Assembly: GCA_947258405.1 (NCBI GenBank)
Contig: CAMYIE010000008.1
Span: 1-64,000 of the forward strand
DNA from: an uncultured Eudoraea sp.
GTDB taxonomy: Bacteria > Bacteroidota > Bacteroidia > Flavobacteriales > Flavobacteriaceae
Direction of reading: 5' to 3'
Length of the DNA: 64,000 bases
Made by a program: the position numbers and the translations under genes. Positions 45,033 to 54,519 of the stretch are shown piece after piece; the first letter of the stretch is position 1; each line of letters opens with the position of its first letter. The notes under the pieces were generated by a model, which saw only the letters and a program-made list of their open reading frames with translations, had not been told where the DNA came from and did no database searches.

Positions 45033-46367
45033 ATGAAAAGAACCTATACCCTGATTTTCATTCTGGCAACTCTTTTATTATCAGCCCAGCAGGATCCACG
45101 ACTCTACGATATTATAGATAATATTTCCGAAGACAGTATTCGCAAAGACATCACTGAGCTTGCGGGATTTGGTACACGGCATACACTTAGCGATACTCTT
45201 TCGAACACAAGGGGTATTGGAGCTGCAAGAAGATGGATCAAATCCAGGTTCGATCAAATCTCCTCAAAATGCAATGATTGTCTGGAAGTTTTTTACCAAA
45301 AAGACCTTGTTGAAAAAGGAACCGGATCGCGCATTGTTAAAGATGTTTATGTTGTAAATGTTGTTGCCATTCAGCGGGGTACTGCTAATCCTAACGGGTT
45401 TATAATCATGAGTGGCGACATCGATTCGCGGGTAAGCGATCCGAATGATTTCACCTCCGATGCTCCTGGTGCAAACGATAATGCAAGTGGTATGGCAGGC
45501 ACTATTGAGGCAGCAAGGGTACTAAGTCAGTATAAATTCGAGAATAGCATAATATACCTCGGACTTTCAGGTGAAGAACAGGGATTGTTTGGAGGGAAAG
45601 GACTGGCAGCATATGCAAAAGAAAAAGGCTGGGAAATTATAGGGATCTTCAATAATGATATGATCGGGAATATTCGTGGCGTAGACGGGGTAGTGAGCAA
45701 CAGGGATTTCCGGATATTCTCCGAACCTGTGCCTCCTACAGAAACTGAAGAGGCAAGAAGAGCCCGGCGTTTTTATGGAGGTGAAGTGGACGGTATTTCA
45801 AGGCAATTGGCACGCTATGTGCATTCTACAACCAAAACATATATGCCCGAGATGAATCCGATAATGATCTACCGCCTGGATCGCTTTGCACGCGGGGGGC
45901 ATCACCGGCCCTTCAATGATGCAGGTTTTGCAGGAATTCGAATAATGGAAGCACATGAGAATTACACCCAACAGCATCAGGATATACGGGTAGAAAACAA
46001 TATCGCCTATGGCGATGTCCTGGAACATGTAAACTTTAATTATGCGGCAAAGCTGACGGCTGTTAACGCCATTAATCTTGCATCAATAGCCTGGGCTCCT
46101 CCAGCCCCAGCTAAAGTTGAAATTGGGGGAGCTGTTCGGCCATCCGCAAAATTGAGGTGGAACAGTGTACCAGACGCTGTGGGCTATAAAATATACTGGA
46201 GAGACACTACTTCTCCAACCTGGGACAATAGTATCTATATAGAAAACGTTACTGAACATACCTTAGAAGGAATTGTTATCGATAATTATTTCTTTGGTGT
46301 GGCAGCCGTTGGCCAAGGAGGACATGAAAGTGTGGTGGTTTTCCCGAATAGCGTTTTTAGAGACTAA
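45033..46367 (+). CDS. Exported M28-family peptidase with C-terminal FN3-like domain
   Basis: A 444-residue protein with a signal peptide (residues 1-18, ending LLSAQ). The M28 metal ligands appear as: first position Asp129 within SGDIDSR where the family usually has His, bridging Asp149 in PGANDNASG, catalytic Glu181 and ligand Glu182 in GEEQGLFG, Asp209 in FNNDMIGN, and His308 in MEAHENY. Residues about 357-444 look like a fibronectin type III domain (KLRWNSVPDAVGYKIYWRD). M28 enzymes are usually aminopeptidases. The Asp in place of His may change the metal used or the activity. It is the first of three exported proteins with peptidase features. Confidence 0.85.
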   Translation: MKRTYTLIFILATLLLSAQQDPRLYDIIDNISEDSIRKDITELAGFGTRHTLSDTLSNTRGIGAARRWIKSRFDQISSKCNDCLEVFYQKDLVEKGTGSRIVKDVYVVNVVAIQRGTANPNGFIIMSGDIDSRVSDPNDFTSDAPGANDNASGMAGTIEAARVLSQYKFENSIIYLGLSGEEQGLFGGKGLAAYAKEKGWEIIGIFNNDMIGNIRGVDGVVSNRDFRIFSEPVPPTETEEARRARRFYGGEVDGISRQLARYVHSTTKTYMPEMNPIMIYRLDRFARGGHHRPFNDAGFAGIRIMEAHENYTQQHQDIRVENNIAYGDVLEHVNFNYAAKLTAVNAINLASIAWAPPAPAKVEIGGAVRPSAKLRWNSVPDAVGYKIYWRDTTSPTWDNSIYIENVTEHTLEGIVIDNYFFGVAAVGQGGHESVVVFPNSVFRD

Positions 46368-46382
46368 TATTTTATACAAAGC

Positions 46383-47720
46383 ATGAAAAAAATACTGCTA
46401 CCGGTATTGCTTATATTCCTGTTGAGCCATTGTAATCTTCGAGACGGACAATCGGATGAGGATCGTATGGCATCGCTTTACCTCCCTGACCTCAACGCTC
46501 TTGATCCCTTATACGAAACGGTAGACAGCACTCAGGCCTATGGGAAGCTTGCCTATAAGATACTGGAGGAAAACAGGGACCTGCAGGCTTCTCAAATGTA
46601 TATTGAGGCCGCATGGTTCTACCAAAAAGCCGGGATGCAGGATTCGACCTTATATATGCTGCACAGCGCGATAGATCGTGGTATGGCCAACCCTAAGATC
46701 CTGCAAAAATTCCCCGGGCTCAGCACCGATCGTCAGGATCCGGACATGGACCTTCTTTTAAAGCGATTGGATTCTATTCAGAATGAACTCCAGGAAGTGT
46801 CTCATTTCAGTCTAGAAATGGATGCGATAAACTCTTTTTGGCCTTATTTCGAAAAAGCTCTTGAAGATACAGTAGAGGCCAAAGATTTATTTAAGGAGTT
46901 TATTTTCAAGGGACCCAGGGAAGTACGCGATTTTTATGTCGCACGATATCACAATACCGATAATATGTATGGCCAGATGATCAACGGGACCCCGCATTAT
47001 TATCAATATCTGCGCAAATATCTGAATGCAGATAGTCTTAATGCCCTGAACAGTACAACTACATCCTGGATGCGCAGGTTTAAATCCTATTATCCTCAGG
47101 CGGTTTTCCCCAAGGTTTATATAGTACCGGGTATCTTGAATACTGGCGGAACAACAACCGAAATGGGTATGTTCGTTGGAGGAGATATGTACGGGAGATC
47201 TGATAAAATGCCTACAAGGGGTCTTACCGACTGGCAGAATGGTGCTATAATGAAGTTCGAAGATCTGCCAGGTCTAACCATCCATGAACTGATGCATTTC
47301 CAACAAAGTTATGCTGATGAGGAACAAAGTGAGAGTGTATTGATGGGGATAATTGGCGAAGGGGTCTGTGATTTCCTGGTTGAACTGTGTTCTGGTAAAA
47401 ACCTGGAAAACGATAACCTCCGTTATCTCAATATACCCGAAAATAAGGAATTCATACTGTCTGAATTGCGTAGCGACCTCTTTTCTACCGATAACTCCAA
47501 ATGGCTGTATAATGGCGGATCAATAGAAGACAGACCACATGATCTTGGCTATACCCTGGGGTATCTTATCACTAAATCTTACTACAACAATCAGGAGGAT
47601 AAGAAAAAGGCCATTTATGATTTGCTAAATACGGACGACGTTGTTTCCATTCTTAAAGGCAGTGACTATGCCTTTCTCCTGGAACCAGAGCTGGAAAACA
47701 CTGCAGAATTGATTCGATGA
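46383..47720 (+). CDS. Exported putative zinc metalloprotease with HELMH motif, unassigned family
   Basis: A 445-residue protein with a hydrophobic leader and Cys17 (LLSHC, an imperfect lipobox with His at -1), so it is exported and perhaps lipidated. The N-terminal third is helical with a TPR-like stretch (about residues 50-100). HELMHFQQ at 301-308 gives a HExxH zinc site, and Glu326 in GIIGEGVCDFL, 21 residues later, is in the right position for the third ligand of a gluzincin. I do not recognise the family; DUF2268-type proteins share the layout. It begins 15 bases after the M28 gene and overlaps the M1 gene by 4 bases. Confidence 0.72.
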   Translation: MKKILLPVLLIFLLSHCNLRDGQSDEDRMASLYLPDLNALDPLYETVDSTQAYGKLAYKILEENRDLQASQMYIEAAWFYQKAGMQDSTLYMLHSAIDRGMANPKILQKFPGLSTDRQDPDMDLLLKRLDSIQNELQEVSHFSLEMDAINSFWPYFEKALEDTVEAKDLFKEFIFKGPREVRDFYVARYHNTDNMYGQMINGTPHYYQYLRKYLNADSLNALNSTTTSWMRRFKSYYPQAVFPKVYIVPGILNTGGTTTEMGMFVGGDMYGRSDKMPTRGLTDWQNGAIMKFEDLPGLTIHELMHFQQSYADEEQSESVLMGIIGEGVCDFLVELCSGKNLENDNLRYLNIPENKEFILSELRSDLFSTDNSKWLYNGGSIEDRPHDLGYTLGYLITKSYYNNQEDKKKAIYDLLNTDDVVSILKGSDYAFLLEPELENTAELIR

Positions 47721-49348
47721 AACGAATAGTATATGGCTTTCTGATCCTGTTAATTCCGGCATTCTCACTTTCTCAGTCGGGTGAATTTACAAAGCAGGAT
47801 ACCCTAAGGGGCAGTATAACTCCTCAGAGAGCCTGGTGGGATCTCACCTACTACCACCTCGAAGTTGACGTAGACCCGGAGCAGAAGTACATTTCAGGCA
47901 AGAATGCCATCCATTACCGGGTAATTGATAGTATGGACCGGCTTCAAATCGATTTGCAGCCTCCACTGCTGATAGACCAAATTACACAAGACGGAGAAAT
48001 ACTTGAATATGAATCGATTGGAAATGCACATTTCATATCCCTGAAAAAAACCCAAAGGATTGGAGAACTCGAACAGGTTTTAGTGCATTATTCAGGGAAT
48101 CCCCGGGAAGCTTCCTTCCCCCCCTGGGACGGAGGGTTCAGCTGGAAGACAGATAATCGCGGGAATGCTTTTGTCGCCACTTCCTGTCAGGGGATAGGAG
48201 CAAGTATATGGTGGCCAAACAAAGATCATCTCTATGATGAACCCGATAGTATGCGAATCAGTATCGGGGTTCCAAAAAAACTTATGGGTGTTGGGAATGG
48301 TCGTCTCGAACGGGTTGAGGAGAAGGGTGAAAAAAATGTATATCACTGGGTAGTACGCAACCCGATCAATAACTATGGGGTCAATGTCAACATAGGAGAC
48401 TATGTAAACTTTAATGAACAATATAAAGGTGAAAAAGGGCGACTCGACCTTGATTATTACGTCCTCAGGGATAATTTGAATAAGGCTAAGGATCAATTCC
48501 TTCAGGTACCTATGATGCTGGAAGCATTCGAATACTGGTTTGGCCCCTACCCTTTTTATGAAGATAGCTTTAAACTGGTAGAGGTGCCTTATCTGGGCAT
48601 GGAGCATCAGAGTTCTATAACTTATGGCAACCAGTATCAAAATGGATACCTGGGGCGAGATCTCTCAGGAAGTGGTTGGGGAATGGAATTCGATTTCATT
48701 ATCATTCACGAAGCCGGTCATGAATGGTTCGCTAATAACATTACCTATAAAGATGCAGCTGATATGTGGGTCCACGAAGGGTTCACAGCCTATTCCGAGA
48801 ATCTTTACCTGGACTATCACTACGGGAATAAGGCTGCGGCCGACTATGTTATAGGAACCAGAATGAATATTAAGAACGACAGTCCAGTTATCGGACCCTA
48901 TGGTGTTAATAAACGAGGGTCTTCGGATATGTACTATAAGGGATCGAACTTACTTCATACCCTCCGCCAGCTAATCGAGGACGACGCTTTATGGCGTGAG
49001 ATTTTAAGAGGACTGAATGAAGAGTTTTATCATCAGACTGTAACTTCCAAACAAATAGAGGATTACATCAGCAACCAAAGTGGCAAGGATCTTACTGCTT
49101 TTTTTAATCAGTATTTAAGAACATCCAACATTCCTGTTCTGGAATATAGAACAAAGGACAATACCCTCTATTTCAGGTATACCGAAATTGTTGAAGGCTT
49201 CGACATGCCGGTGCAGATTCTGATAAACGATGAACCCCAATGGGTCTTTCCTAAAGCCGAATGGACAGAGCTTAGCCTGGAACTCAATACTTCTAAGGTA
49301 GAATTAGACAGGAATTTCTTTGTCGATTTCCAAAAGATCGAAGACTGA
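47717..49348 (+). CDS. Exported M1-family aminopeptidase, short form
   Basis: A 543-residue protein with a signal peptide (residues 1-19). The zinc site is HEAGH at 331-335 with Glu354 in WVHEGFTAYSE as the third ligand, and GMEH at 294-297 takes the place of the GxMEN exopeptidase motif. The N-terminal beta domain (YYHLEVDVDPEQKYISGKN) is present. The long C-terminal helical domain of aminopeptidase N (total about 870 residues) is absent, as in many Bacteroidota M1 proteins. The start overlaps the previous stop (ATGA), showing translational coupling within the peptidase operon. Confidence 0.92.
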   Translation: MKRIVYGFLILLIPAFSLSQSGEFTKQDTLRGSITPQRAWWDLTYYHLEVDVDPEQKYISGKNAIHYRVIDSMDRLQIDLQPPLLIDQITQDGEILEYESIGNAHFISLKKTQRIGELEQVLVHYSGNPREASFPPWDGGFSWKTDNRGNAFVATSCQGIGASIWWPNKDHLYDEPDSMRISIGVPKKLMGVGNGRLERVEEKGEKNVYHWVVRNPINNYGVNVNIGDYVNFNEQYKGEKGRLDLDYYVLRDNLNKAKDQFLQVPMMLEAFEYWFGPYPFYEDSFKLVEVPYLGMEHQSSITYGNQYQNGYLGRDLSGSGWGMEFDFIIIHEAGHEWFANNITYKDAADMWVHEGFTAYSENLYLDYHYGNKAAADYVIGTRMNIKNDSPVIGPYGVNKRGSSDMYYKGSNLLHTLRQLIEDDALWREILRGLNEEFYHQTVTSKQIEDYISNQSGKDLTAFFNQYLRTSNIPVLEYRTKDNTLYFRYTEIVEGFDMPVQILINDEPQWVFPKAEWTELSLELNTSKVELDRNFFVDFQKIED

Positions 49349-49622
49349 TAACAGCCCCTTAAAAGTCAGTTTGAGATTCCTTTAATCCGAAGATTCAGAA
49401 AAGTATCAGGAGGAAAATCAATAGGGGAAAAAAATTTGACATTCGGGTAAAACACAAAAACTACTTTTTAATTATCCGGAGCACGAAAGAGTGTAGTGTT
49501 TGTTTATCCAGGTGGTGTCCGATGAAGTCTTTTGAACGGATTATTGATGTATCTTTAAGGAAGAGCCTAAATTTAGCCAAAGACATTGAAAAATTCCAAG
49601 TTGAAAACAGTCGTAAAAGGAA

Positions 49623-50204
49623 ATGCCATTTACCGGGGATAAAATTCAAGAATTGTACTTTGAAACTTCTGAGCTGTGGAGGACCTGGCTCGAAAAGAAT
49701 CATGACAAAAGCACCGGTGTGTATTTGATTTTTTACAAAGTAGGTCATGAGAACGCCAGTATGAGATGGGCACAAGCTGTCAGGGAAGCACTTTGTTTTG
49801 GTTGGATTGATAGTACGGTAAAGAGCCTGGGTAATGGTAAACGCAGGCAATATTTTTGTCCAAGGAAGCCCAAAAGTACCTGGAGTAAGCTCAATAAAAC
49901 ATATATCAAAGAATTGACTGTACTAGGACTGATGCATAGCAGTGGGAAAAGAAAAATTAAAGAAGCCAAAAAAGACAAGTCGTGGTACGCCCTCGATAAT
50001 GTTGAAAACGGAGTGATCCCTGATGACCTGCAAAAGGCATTTGATCTCAATCCAAAGGCGTATGATAATTATAAGCATTTTACCTGGTCTAATCAAAAGT
50101 CCTATCTATATTGGCTGCAGCAAGCCAAGCGCGCCGAAACCCGTTCAAAGCGCATAGCAGAAATTATGGGTCTCTGTGGCGCTAATATCAAATCAAGAAC
50201 TTAA
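49623..50204 (+). CDS. YdeI/OmpD-associated family protein
   Basis: A 193-residue cytosolic protein. The N terminus (LWRTWLEKNHDKSTGVYLIFYKVG) and the conserved EALCFGWIDSTVKSLG and QYFCPRKPKSTWSKLN blocks are those of the YdeI family, small proteins with a helical C terminus (KHFTWSNQKSYLYWLQQAKR). Their function is unknown; E. coli YdeI has been linked with stress survival. The 274-base spacer before it is AT-rich with no clear promoter or other feature that I can support. The amidohydrolase starts 9 bases downstream. Confidence 0.85.
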   Translation: MPFTGDKIQELYFETSELWRTWLEKNHDKSTGVYLIFYKVGHENASMRWAQAVREALCFGWIDSTVKSLGNGKRRQYFCPRKPKSTWSKLNKTYIKELTVLGLMHSSGKRKIKEAKKDKSWYALDNVENGVIPDDLQKAFDLNPKAYDNYKHFTWSNQKSYLYWLQQAKRAETRSKRIAEIMGLCGANIKSRT

Positions 50205-50212
50205 AAAAAAAG

Positions 50213-51589
50213 ATGATGAAGAAAGCCGCTTTGATTTGCCTTACCGCATTCTTCCTGAGCTGTATCCAGTCGCAGGATACTGTGAGCCCGACGGCCATGC
50301 TCATTGCAGGTGTAAATGTTGTGGATGTTCGTAACGGAACAATTATCGAGGACCGCGACATTGTGATTGATTCCGGCCTGATTAAAAGTATTACCTCAAG
50401 GCTCGACCAACCGGAACTGTATTCTCAAAAGATCGATGGCAAAGGATATTATATCCTTCCCGGTTTGGCGGAAATGCATGCCCATATCCCCTCCCCTCCA
50501 ACTTCTTCAACCAGGATAGAAGAGACCCTTTTCCTATACCTTTCCAACGGGATAACCACCATCAGGGGTATGCTGGGACATCCTTCTCACCTCGACCTTC
50601 GTCAAAAGGCTTTATCTGGCGAGTTATTAAGCCCCAGGATATTCACTTCAAGTCCTTCTTTGAATGGGAATACCATACGAACTCCGGAAGAAGCCCAGGA
50701 GAAAGTGACTGCGTATGCCCTGGCGGGCTATGACTTTTTAAAGATTCATCCGGGTATTCAATTGGAAGTTTTCGATCAGCTCGTAAAGACGGCCCAGCAG
50801 GAGAAGATACCCTTCGCCGGTCATGTACCAGTAGATGTGGGGATCGTCAAAGCACTGGAAAGCGGCTATGCGACAATAGATCACATAGACGGTTTTCTCG
50901 AAGGCTTAGTGCCCCCTGAAAAAATTACCGATAGAAATGCAAATGGTTTTTTTGGATATAATTTTACCCCGCTGGCCGACACCACAAGGATTCCGAAACT
51001 GGTAGCATTATCTAAGCAAAAGAAGGTATGGGTTGTCCCTACCCAAAGTCTCTTCGAACGTTGGTTTGCCCCCACCACCGCCGATGAAATGCTCGCACAA
51101 CCTGAGATGAAATACATGCCTAGGGCCACGCTTCAGAATTGGCGGGAAAGAAAAATACAAGCTACCGGCGACCAGAGTGGTTTCGACAACAAAACCTGGG
51201 AGGAGTTTATCAATATCAGAAATAAGCTAATCACTGAAATCCAGGAGAATGGCCATGGGTTATTGTTGGGATCCGATGCACCTCAGATATTTAATGTCCC
51301 GGGATTTTCAATACACAGAGAAATTCAGGCTATGGTCAGGGCAGGTCTCAGCCCATTGGAGATCCTTCAATCGGGAACTATTAATGTTGCCCGTTATCTG
51401 GATAAGGAAGATCGGTTTGGTGAAATCAAAGCAGGCCTTGAAGCAGATGCCCTCCTGATAAGTAACAATCCTCTTGAAGACATAGGGGCTTTGAAAGAAA
51501 TCCAGGGGGTGTTGGTCCGTGGAAAATGGATACCTAAAGAAGAGATAGACCGAAGGCTTGCTGAAATAGAAGGAAATGCCAGTAAATAG
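50213..51589 (+). CDS. Exported amidohydrolase-family protein
   Basis: A 458-residue protein of the imidazolonepropionase/dipeptidase-like amidohydrolase group. The leader (residues 1-17, ending AFFLSC) fits a signal with Cys17 or so as a possible lipidation site. The metal site is seen in LAEMHAHIPSPP (HxH, near residue 91), a His in GHVPVDVG, another in ATIDHIDGF, and the Asp in LLGSDAPQIFNVPG near residue 351. The carbamylated Lys expected in this fold is probably in FLKIHPG. Substrate unknown; the family includes prolidases and enzymes acting on cyclic amides. ATG 50216 is an equally likely start. The stop is 99 bases from that of the convergent molybdenum hydroxylase. Confidence 0.82.
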   Translation: MMKKAALICLTAFFLSCIQSQDTVSPTAMLIAGVNVVDVRNGTIIEDRDIVIDSGLIKSITSRLDQPELYSQKIDGKGYYILPGLAEMHAHIPSPPTSSTRIEETLFLYLSNGITTIRGMLGHPSHLDLRQKALSGELLSPRIFTSSPSLNGNTIRTPEEAQEKVTAYALAGYDFLKIHPGIQLEVFDQLVKTAQQEKIPFAGHVPVDVGIVKALESGYATIDHIDGFLEGLVPPEKITDRNANGFFGYNFTPLADTTRIPKLVALSKQKKVWVVPTQSLFERWFAPTTADEMLAQPEMKYMPRATLQNWRERKIQATGDQSGFDNKTWEEFINIRNKLITEIQENGHGLLLGSDAPQIFNVPGFSIHREIQAMVRAGLSPLEILQSGTINVARYLDKEDRFGEIKAGLEADALLISNNPLEDIGALKEIQGVLVRGKWIPKEEIDRRLAEIEGNASK

Positions 51590-51688
51590 AGAACACGAAA
51601 TGGTATCTATTCCTGTATTAGAATTACAAAGAAGTATTGACTTTCTATCTGATATTTAGTGCTCCTTGATAAGCTCGAACGTTTTATT

Positions 51689-53851
51689 TTAAGCAGGAAT
51701 GAATGGCATTTGTCGTAGCCGATGGCCCTTAATCTTATAGGCTGCATTGGCTATGGCAGCGGCTATTGGCCCAAGTGGAGGTTCACCAACTGCGCCCGGG
51801 TGCGTTCCATTTTCCAAAAGTGCTACTTCGATTATACGGGGGCTATGCTTCATCTGTGCCATTCTGTAAGGGCCGTATATCTCGGGCTGCAATTCACCAT
51901 CAACTACTTTCATTTCTTCATACATAGCCGCACTGATTCCCATGATAATACTTCCTTCGCATTGTGCTTTAACCTGGTCTGGATTCACAATCATCCCCGG
52001 GTCGATAGCACAGAATACCTTATGAACCAGTATCTCTTTACCTTTTACCGAAACTTCAGCTACCTGAGCCACTGGTGTATTGGCATCGGTAGAAGCAGCA
52101 AAACCCATCGCTCGGCCATCGATCACCTCATTATGCCAGCCCGCTAATTGAGCAGCAGATTTGATCACTTCCTTTAATCGGTGCCCGCGCTGATCATCCT
52201 GAATATGTGCGAGTCTGAATTCCACAGGATCTATAGAGGCGCGTTCTGCCAACTCATCCATAAAACTTTCAATAGCAAAGGTGTTCGCCAGAAGTCCGAG
52301 ACTCCGCCACCAACTTGTGGCAAAAGGTAGTTTTACCCTCCAGGAAACAGCCCTGTAGTTAGGAATTTTTCCATATTGCACCATACCACCGCGCCATGCG
52401 CCGATATCGGCCCCGAGTAATGGCTCGGCAATACGTGGCGTAAAAGGCGAGCCAAACATTACGTCTCCACTTGAAACCTGGTGTTCAAAAGCTTTGATAG
52501 AACCGTTGTTATTTAATGATGCCCGGAGTAAATGATGTGTAGGCGGCCTGAACGTATCGTGCTGAAATTCTTCCTTCCGATTGAAAAAACATTTAACAGG
52601 CTTGCCAACAGCCCGCGAAAGCAGAGCTACTTCTGCCGCATGAGGTGTATGCAACCTCCTCCCAAATCCTCCACCCAGAAATGTAGGTTTGATCACTACC
52701 TGCTCTTCATCCATTCCAAGTCGTTCTGCCACCTCCTCACGGGTAATCTTGACTACCTGTGTTGAAATCCAGATCGTTGCCGTTTCTTCTTCCACTAAAG
52801 CTACTGCCCCATTAGGTTCGAGCTGGGCATGAGCACCAATCGGACTTTTGTATTCTGCCCGAATGATATTCTGCCCTTCATCGAGCAACCGCCTGGCTTT
52901 ACCCTCTTTCTGGATTACATAAGGTTTCCCAGCACCAATCTCGATCATCTGCTCTATATCCTCAGTCTGCCAGATCTTCTCTGCGTCCCATTTTGTTTCA
53001 ATGGCCTCTTTGGCGTTTTCAGCTTCAGTATATGAATTGGCGACAACACCAATAAAATCTTTTTCGACTACAATTCTAACAACACCCGGCATGCCTTCTG
53101 CCGCTCCGGTATCTGCAGAAACCAATTTTGCCCCAATAGTAGTTGGCCTGACAATAGCACCATAAAGCATATCGGGAAGTTCCACATCCATCCCAAAGAT
53201 TGAAGATCCACATACCTTATCCATCAAATCAACCCGGGGTACAGGCTTCCCTATATATTTAAATTCGGAAGGTTTTTTAAGTTCCGGTATCTTAGGTATT
53301 TCCCAGTCTACCGTATCCTTCACAAGATCACCATAACTAATCTCGCGCCCTGACCCCGTTATTGATCCGTTCTCCGCCTTTAATTCAGCCAATGGGATTT
53401 CCAGTTTTTTCGATGCTTCGACTCTTAACATTTCCCGCATGGTAGCCGCCAACTCTCTTAAGGTGATCCATAAACTCGATATCGAGTTGCTACCCCCCGT
53501 ACTCAATCCATCTATATTCCCTGTATCTGTAGAAGCATGCACCACCCTGATCTGATCCATTGAAATCTCCAATTCCTCAGCCGCGATCTGTGCAAGACCT
53601 GTAAAGGTACCCTGGCCCATTTCTACCTTTGGGCAGTGGAGGGTTACCGTATTATCGATACCAAGCTCGAACCACATAAGAGGGTCGTCGGTATTACCCA
53701 CATAAGGAAGTTCACCTGTATTCGCCATTTCAGCTATTCTACGCCGCAGCGGATTTCTTGCCAGATAGGTCGTCCCAAGTATAATAGCAGTTCCCCCCAG
53801 GGTAGAACGCAGAATAAATTTGCGCCTGGATATTTTTTTATTCTTCTCCAT
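51689..53851 (-). CDS. Molybdopterin-binding subunit of a xanthine dehydrogenase-family hydroxylase (IorB-like)
   Basis: The large subunit of an exported molybdenum hydroxylase. I start it at ATG 53851 (720 residues), which overlaps the small-subunit gene by 14 bases. The N terminus carries a twin-arginine signal ([10 protein letters not shown]), so the complex is folded in the cytosol and exported. Typical molybdenum-cofactor contacts are seen in [28 protein letters not shown], and the C-terminal [18 protein letters not shown] block, whose Glu is the catalytic base. It resembles the beta subunit of isoquinoline 1-oxidoreductase. Genes for cofactor insertion or a cytochrome partner are not in this window. 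Confidence 0.9.
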   Translation of the reverse strand: MEKNKKISRRKFILRSTLGGTAIILGTTYLARNPLRRRIAEMANTGELPYVGNTDDPLMWFELGIDNTVTLHCPKVEMGQGTFTGLAQIAAEELEISMDQIRVVHASTDTGNIDGLSTGGSNSISSLWITLRELAATMREMLRVEASKKLEIPLAELKAENGSITGSGREISYGDLVKDTVDWEIPKIPELKKPSEFKYIGKPVPRVDLMDKVCGSSIFGMDVELPDMLYGAIVRPTTIGAKLVSADTGAAEGMPGVVRIVVEKDFIGVVANSYTEAENAKEAIETKWDAEKIWQTEDIEQMIEIGAGKPYVIQKEGKARRLLDEGQNIIRAEYKSPIGAHAQLEPNGAVALVEEETATIWISTQVVKITREEVAERLGMDEEQVVIKPTFLGGGFGRRLHTPHAAEVALLSRAVGKPVKCFFNRKEEFQHDTFRPPTHHLLRASLNNNGSIKAFEHQVSSGDVMFGSPFTPRIAEPLLGADIGAWRGGMVQYGKIPNYRAVSWRVKLPFATSWWRSLGLLANTFAIESFMDELAERASIDPVEFRLAHIQDDQRGHRLKEVIKSAAQLAGWHNEVIDGRAMGFAASTDANTPVAQVAEVSVKGKEILVHKVFCAIDPGMIVNPDQVKAQCEGSIIMGISAAMYEEMKVVDGELQPEIYGPYRMAQMKHSPRIIEVALLENGTHPGAVGEPPLGPIAAAIANAAYKIKGHRLRQMPFIPA

Positions 53852-54338
53852 CGGCAATTTTTTCTATGGGTTCAGGGGATTCCATTTTCAGCGCGGCTGC
53901 ACGATGTATAGCCTTGCGCATCCTGAAATAAGTTCCGCATCTGCAAAGATTCAGGATTTCATTGTCTATCTCATCGTCGGAAGGTTCCGGAATCTTTTCA
54001 AGCAGGGCTACAGCAGCCATTATAAAACCGGGCTGACAGTAGCCACATTGTGGGACCACTTCCTCCAACCATGCCTGTTGGACTGCATGTAGTGCGCCAT
54101 TTTGGTTTAAACCTTCAATAGTAGTCACCTGCGTGCCTTCTACAAGGCGTATTGGATAACTGCAACAGCGGATAGCTTCTCCATTAATAAGCACTGTACA
54201 TGCTCCACAGGCCGCCTTACCACAGCCGAATTTCGTGCCCTTTAGATTTAATTCATCCCGGATCACCCAAAGAAGTGGTGTATTTTCATCCACATCTATA
54301 CTGACGGTTTTACGATTTAGAATAAATGAAATTTCCAT
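53838..54338 (-). CDS. (2Fe-2S)-binding subunit of the molybdenum hydroxylase (IorA-like)
   Basis: I start at ATG 54338 (166 residues, [19 protein letters not shown]); the 56-residue upstream extension of the frame has no family likeness. Two iron-sulfur domains are present: a plant-ferredoxin-type cluster with [21 protein letters not shown] (Cys at roughly 42, 47, 50 and 62) and a helical domain with [12 protein letters not shown] and the CRCGTYFR pair. It passes electrons from the molybdenum site to an external acceptor. No Tat signal of its own; it is likely carried out with the large subunit. Confidence 0.93.
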   Translation of the reverse strand: MEISFILNRKTVSIDVDENTPLLWVIRDELNLKGTKFGCGKAACGACTVLINGEAIRCCSYPIRLVEGTQVTTIEGLNQNGALHAVQQAWLEEVVPQCGYCQPGFIMAAVALLEKIPEPSDDEIDNEILNLCRCGTYFRMRKAIHRAAALKMESPEPIEKIADGEE

Positions 54339-54519
54339 GGAAACATCGATTAATTTCTGTCTGCAGTGCTGCCTTAAAGATATATCCTTCACTCCAAGGG
54401 TACAAATAGAATGCTTGCATAATAAAAGCGCTGGGGACCTATCCCAACTTAACACCTCGTTAAGAATTAACATCTTAGATTTATTTACCTTTAACTGATT
54501 AACCATTCCTAATACCTAA

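Noticed and set aside
48092-48640. 182-codon minus-strand frame inside the M1 peptidase gene
   Set aside because: Antisense shadow; overlaps the catalytic domain of a well-supported enzyme.
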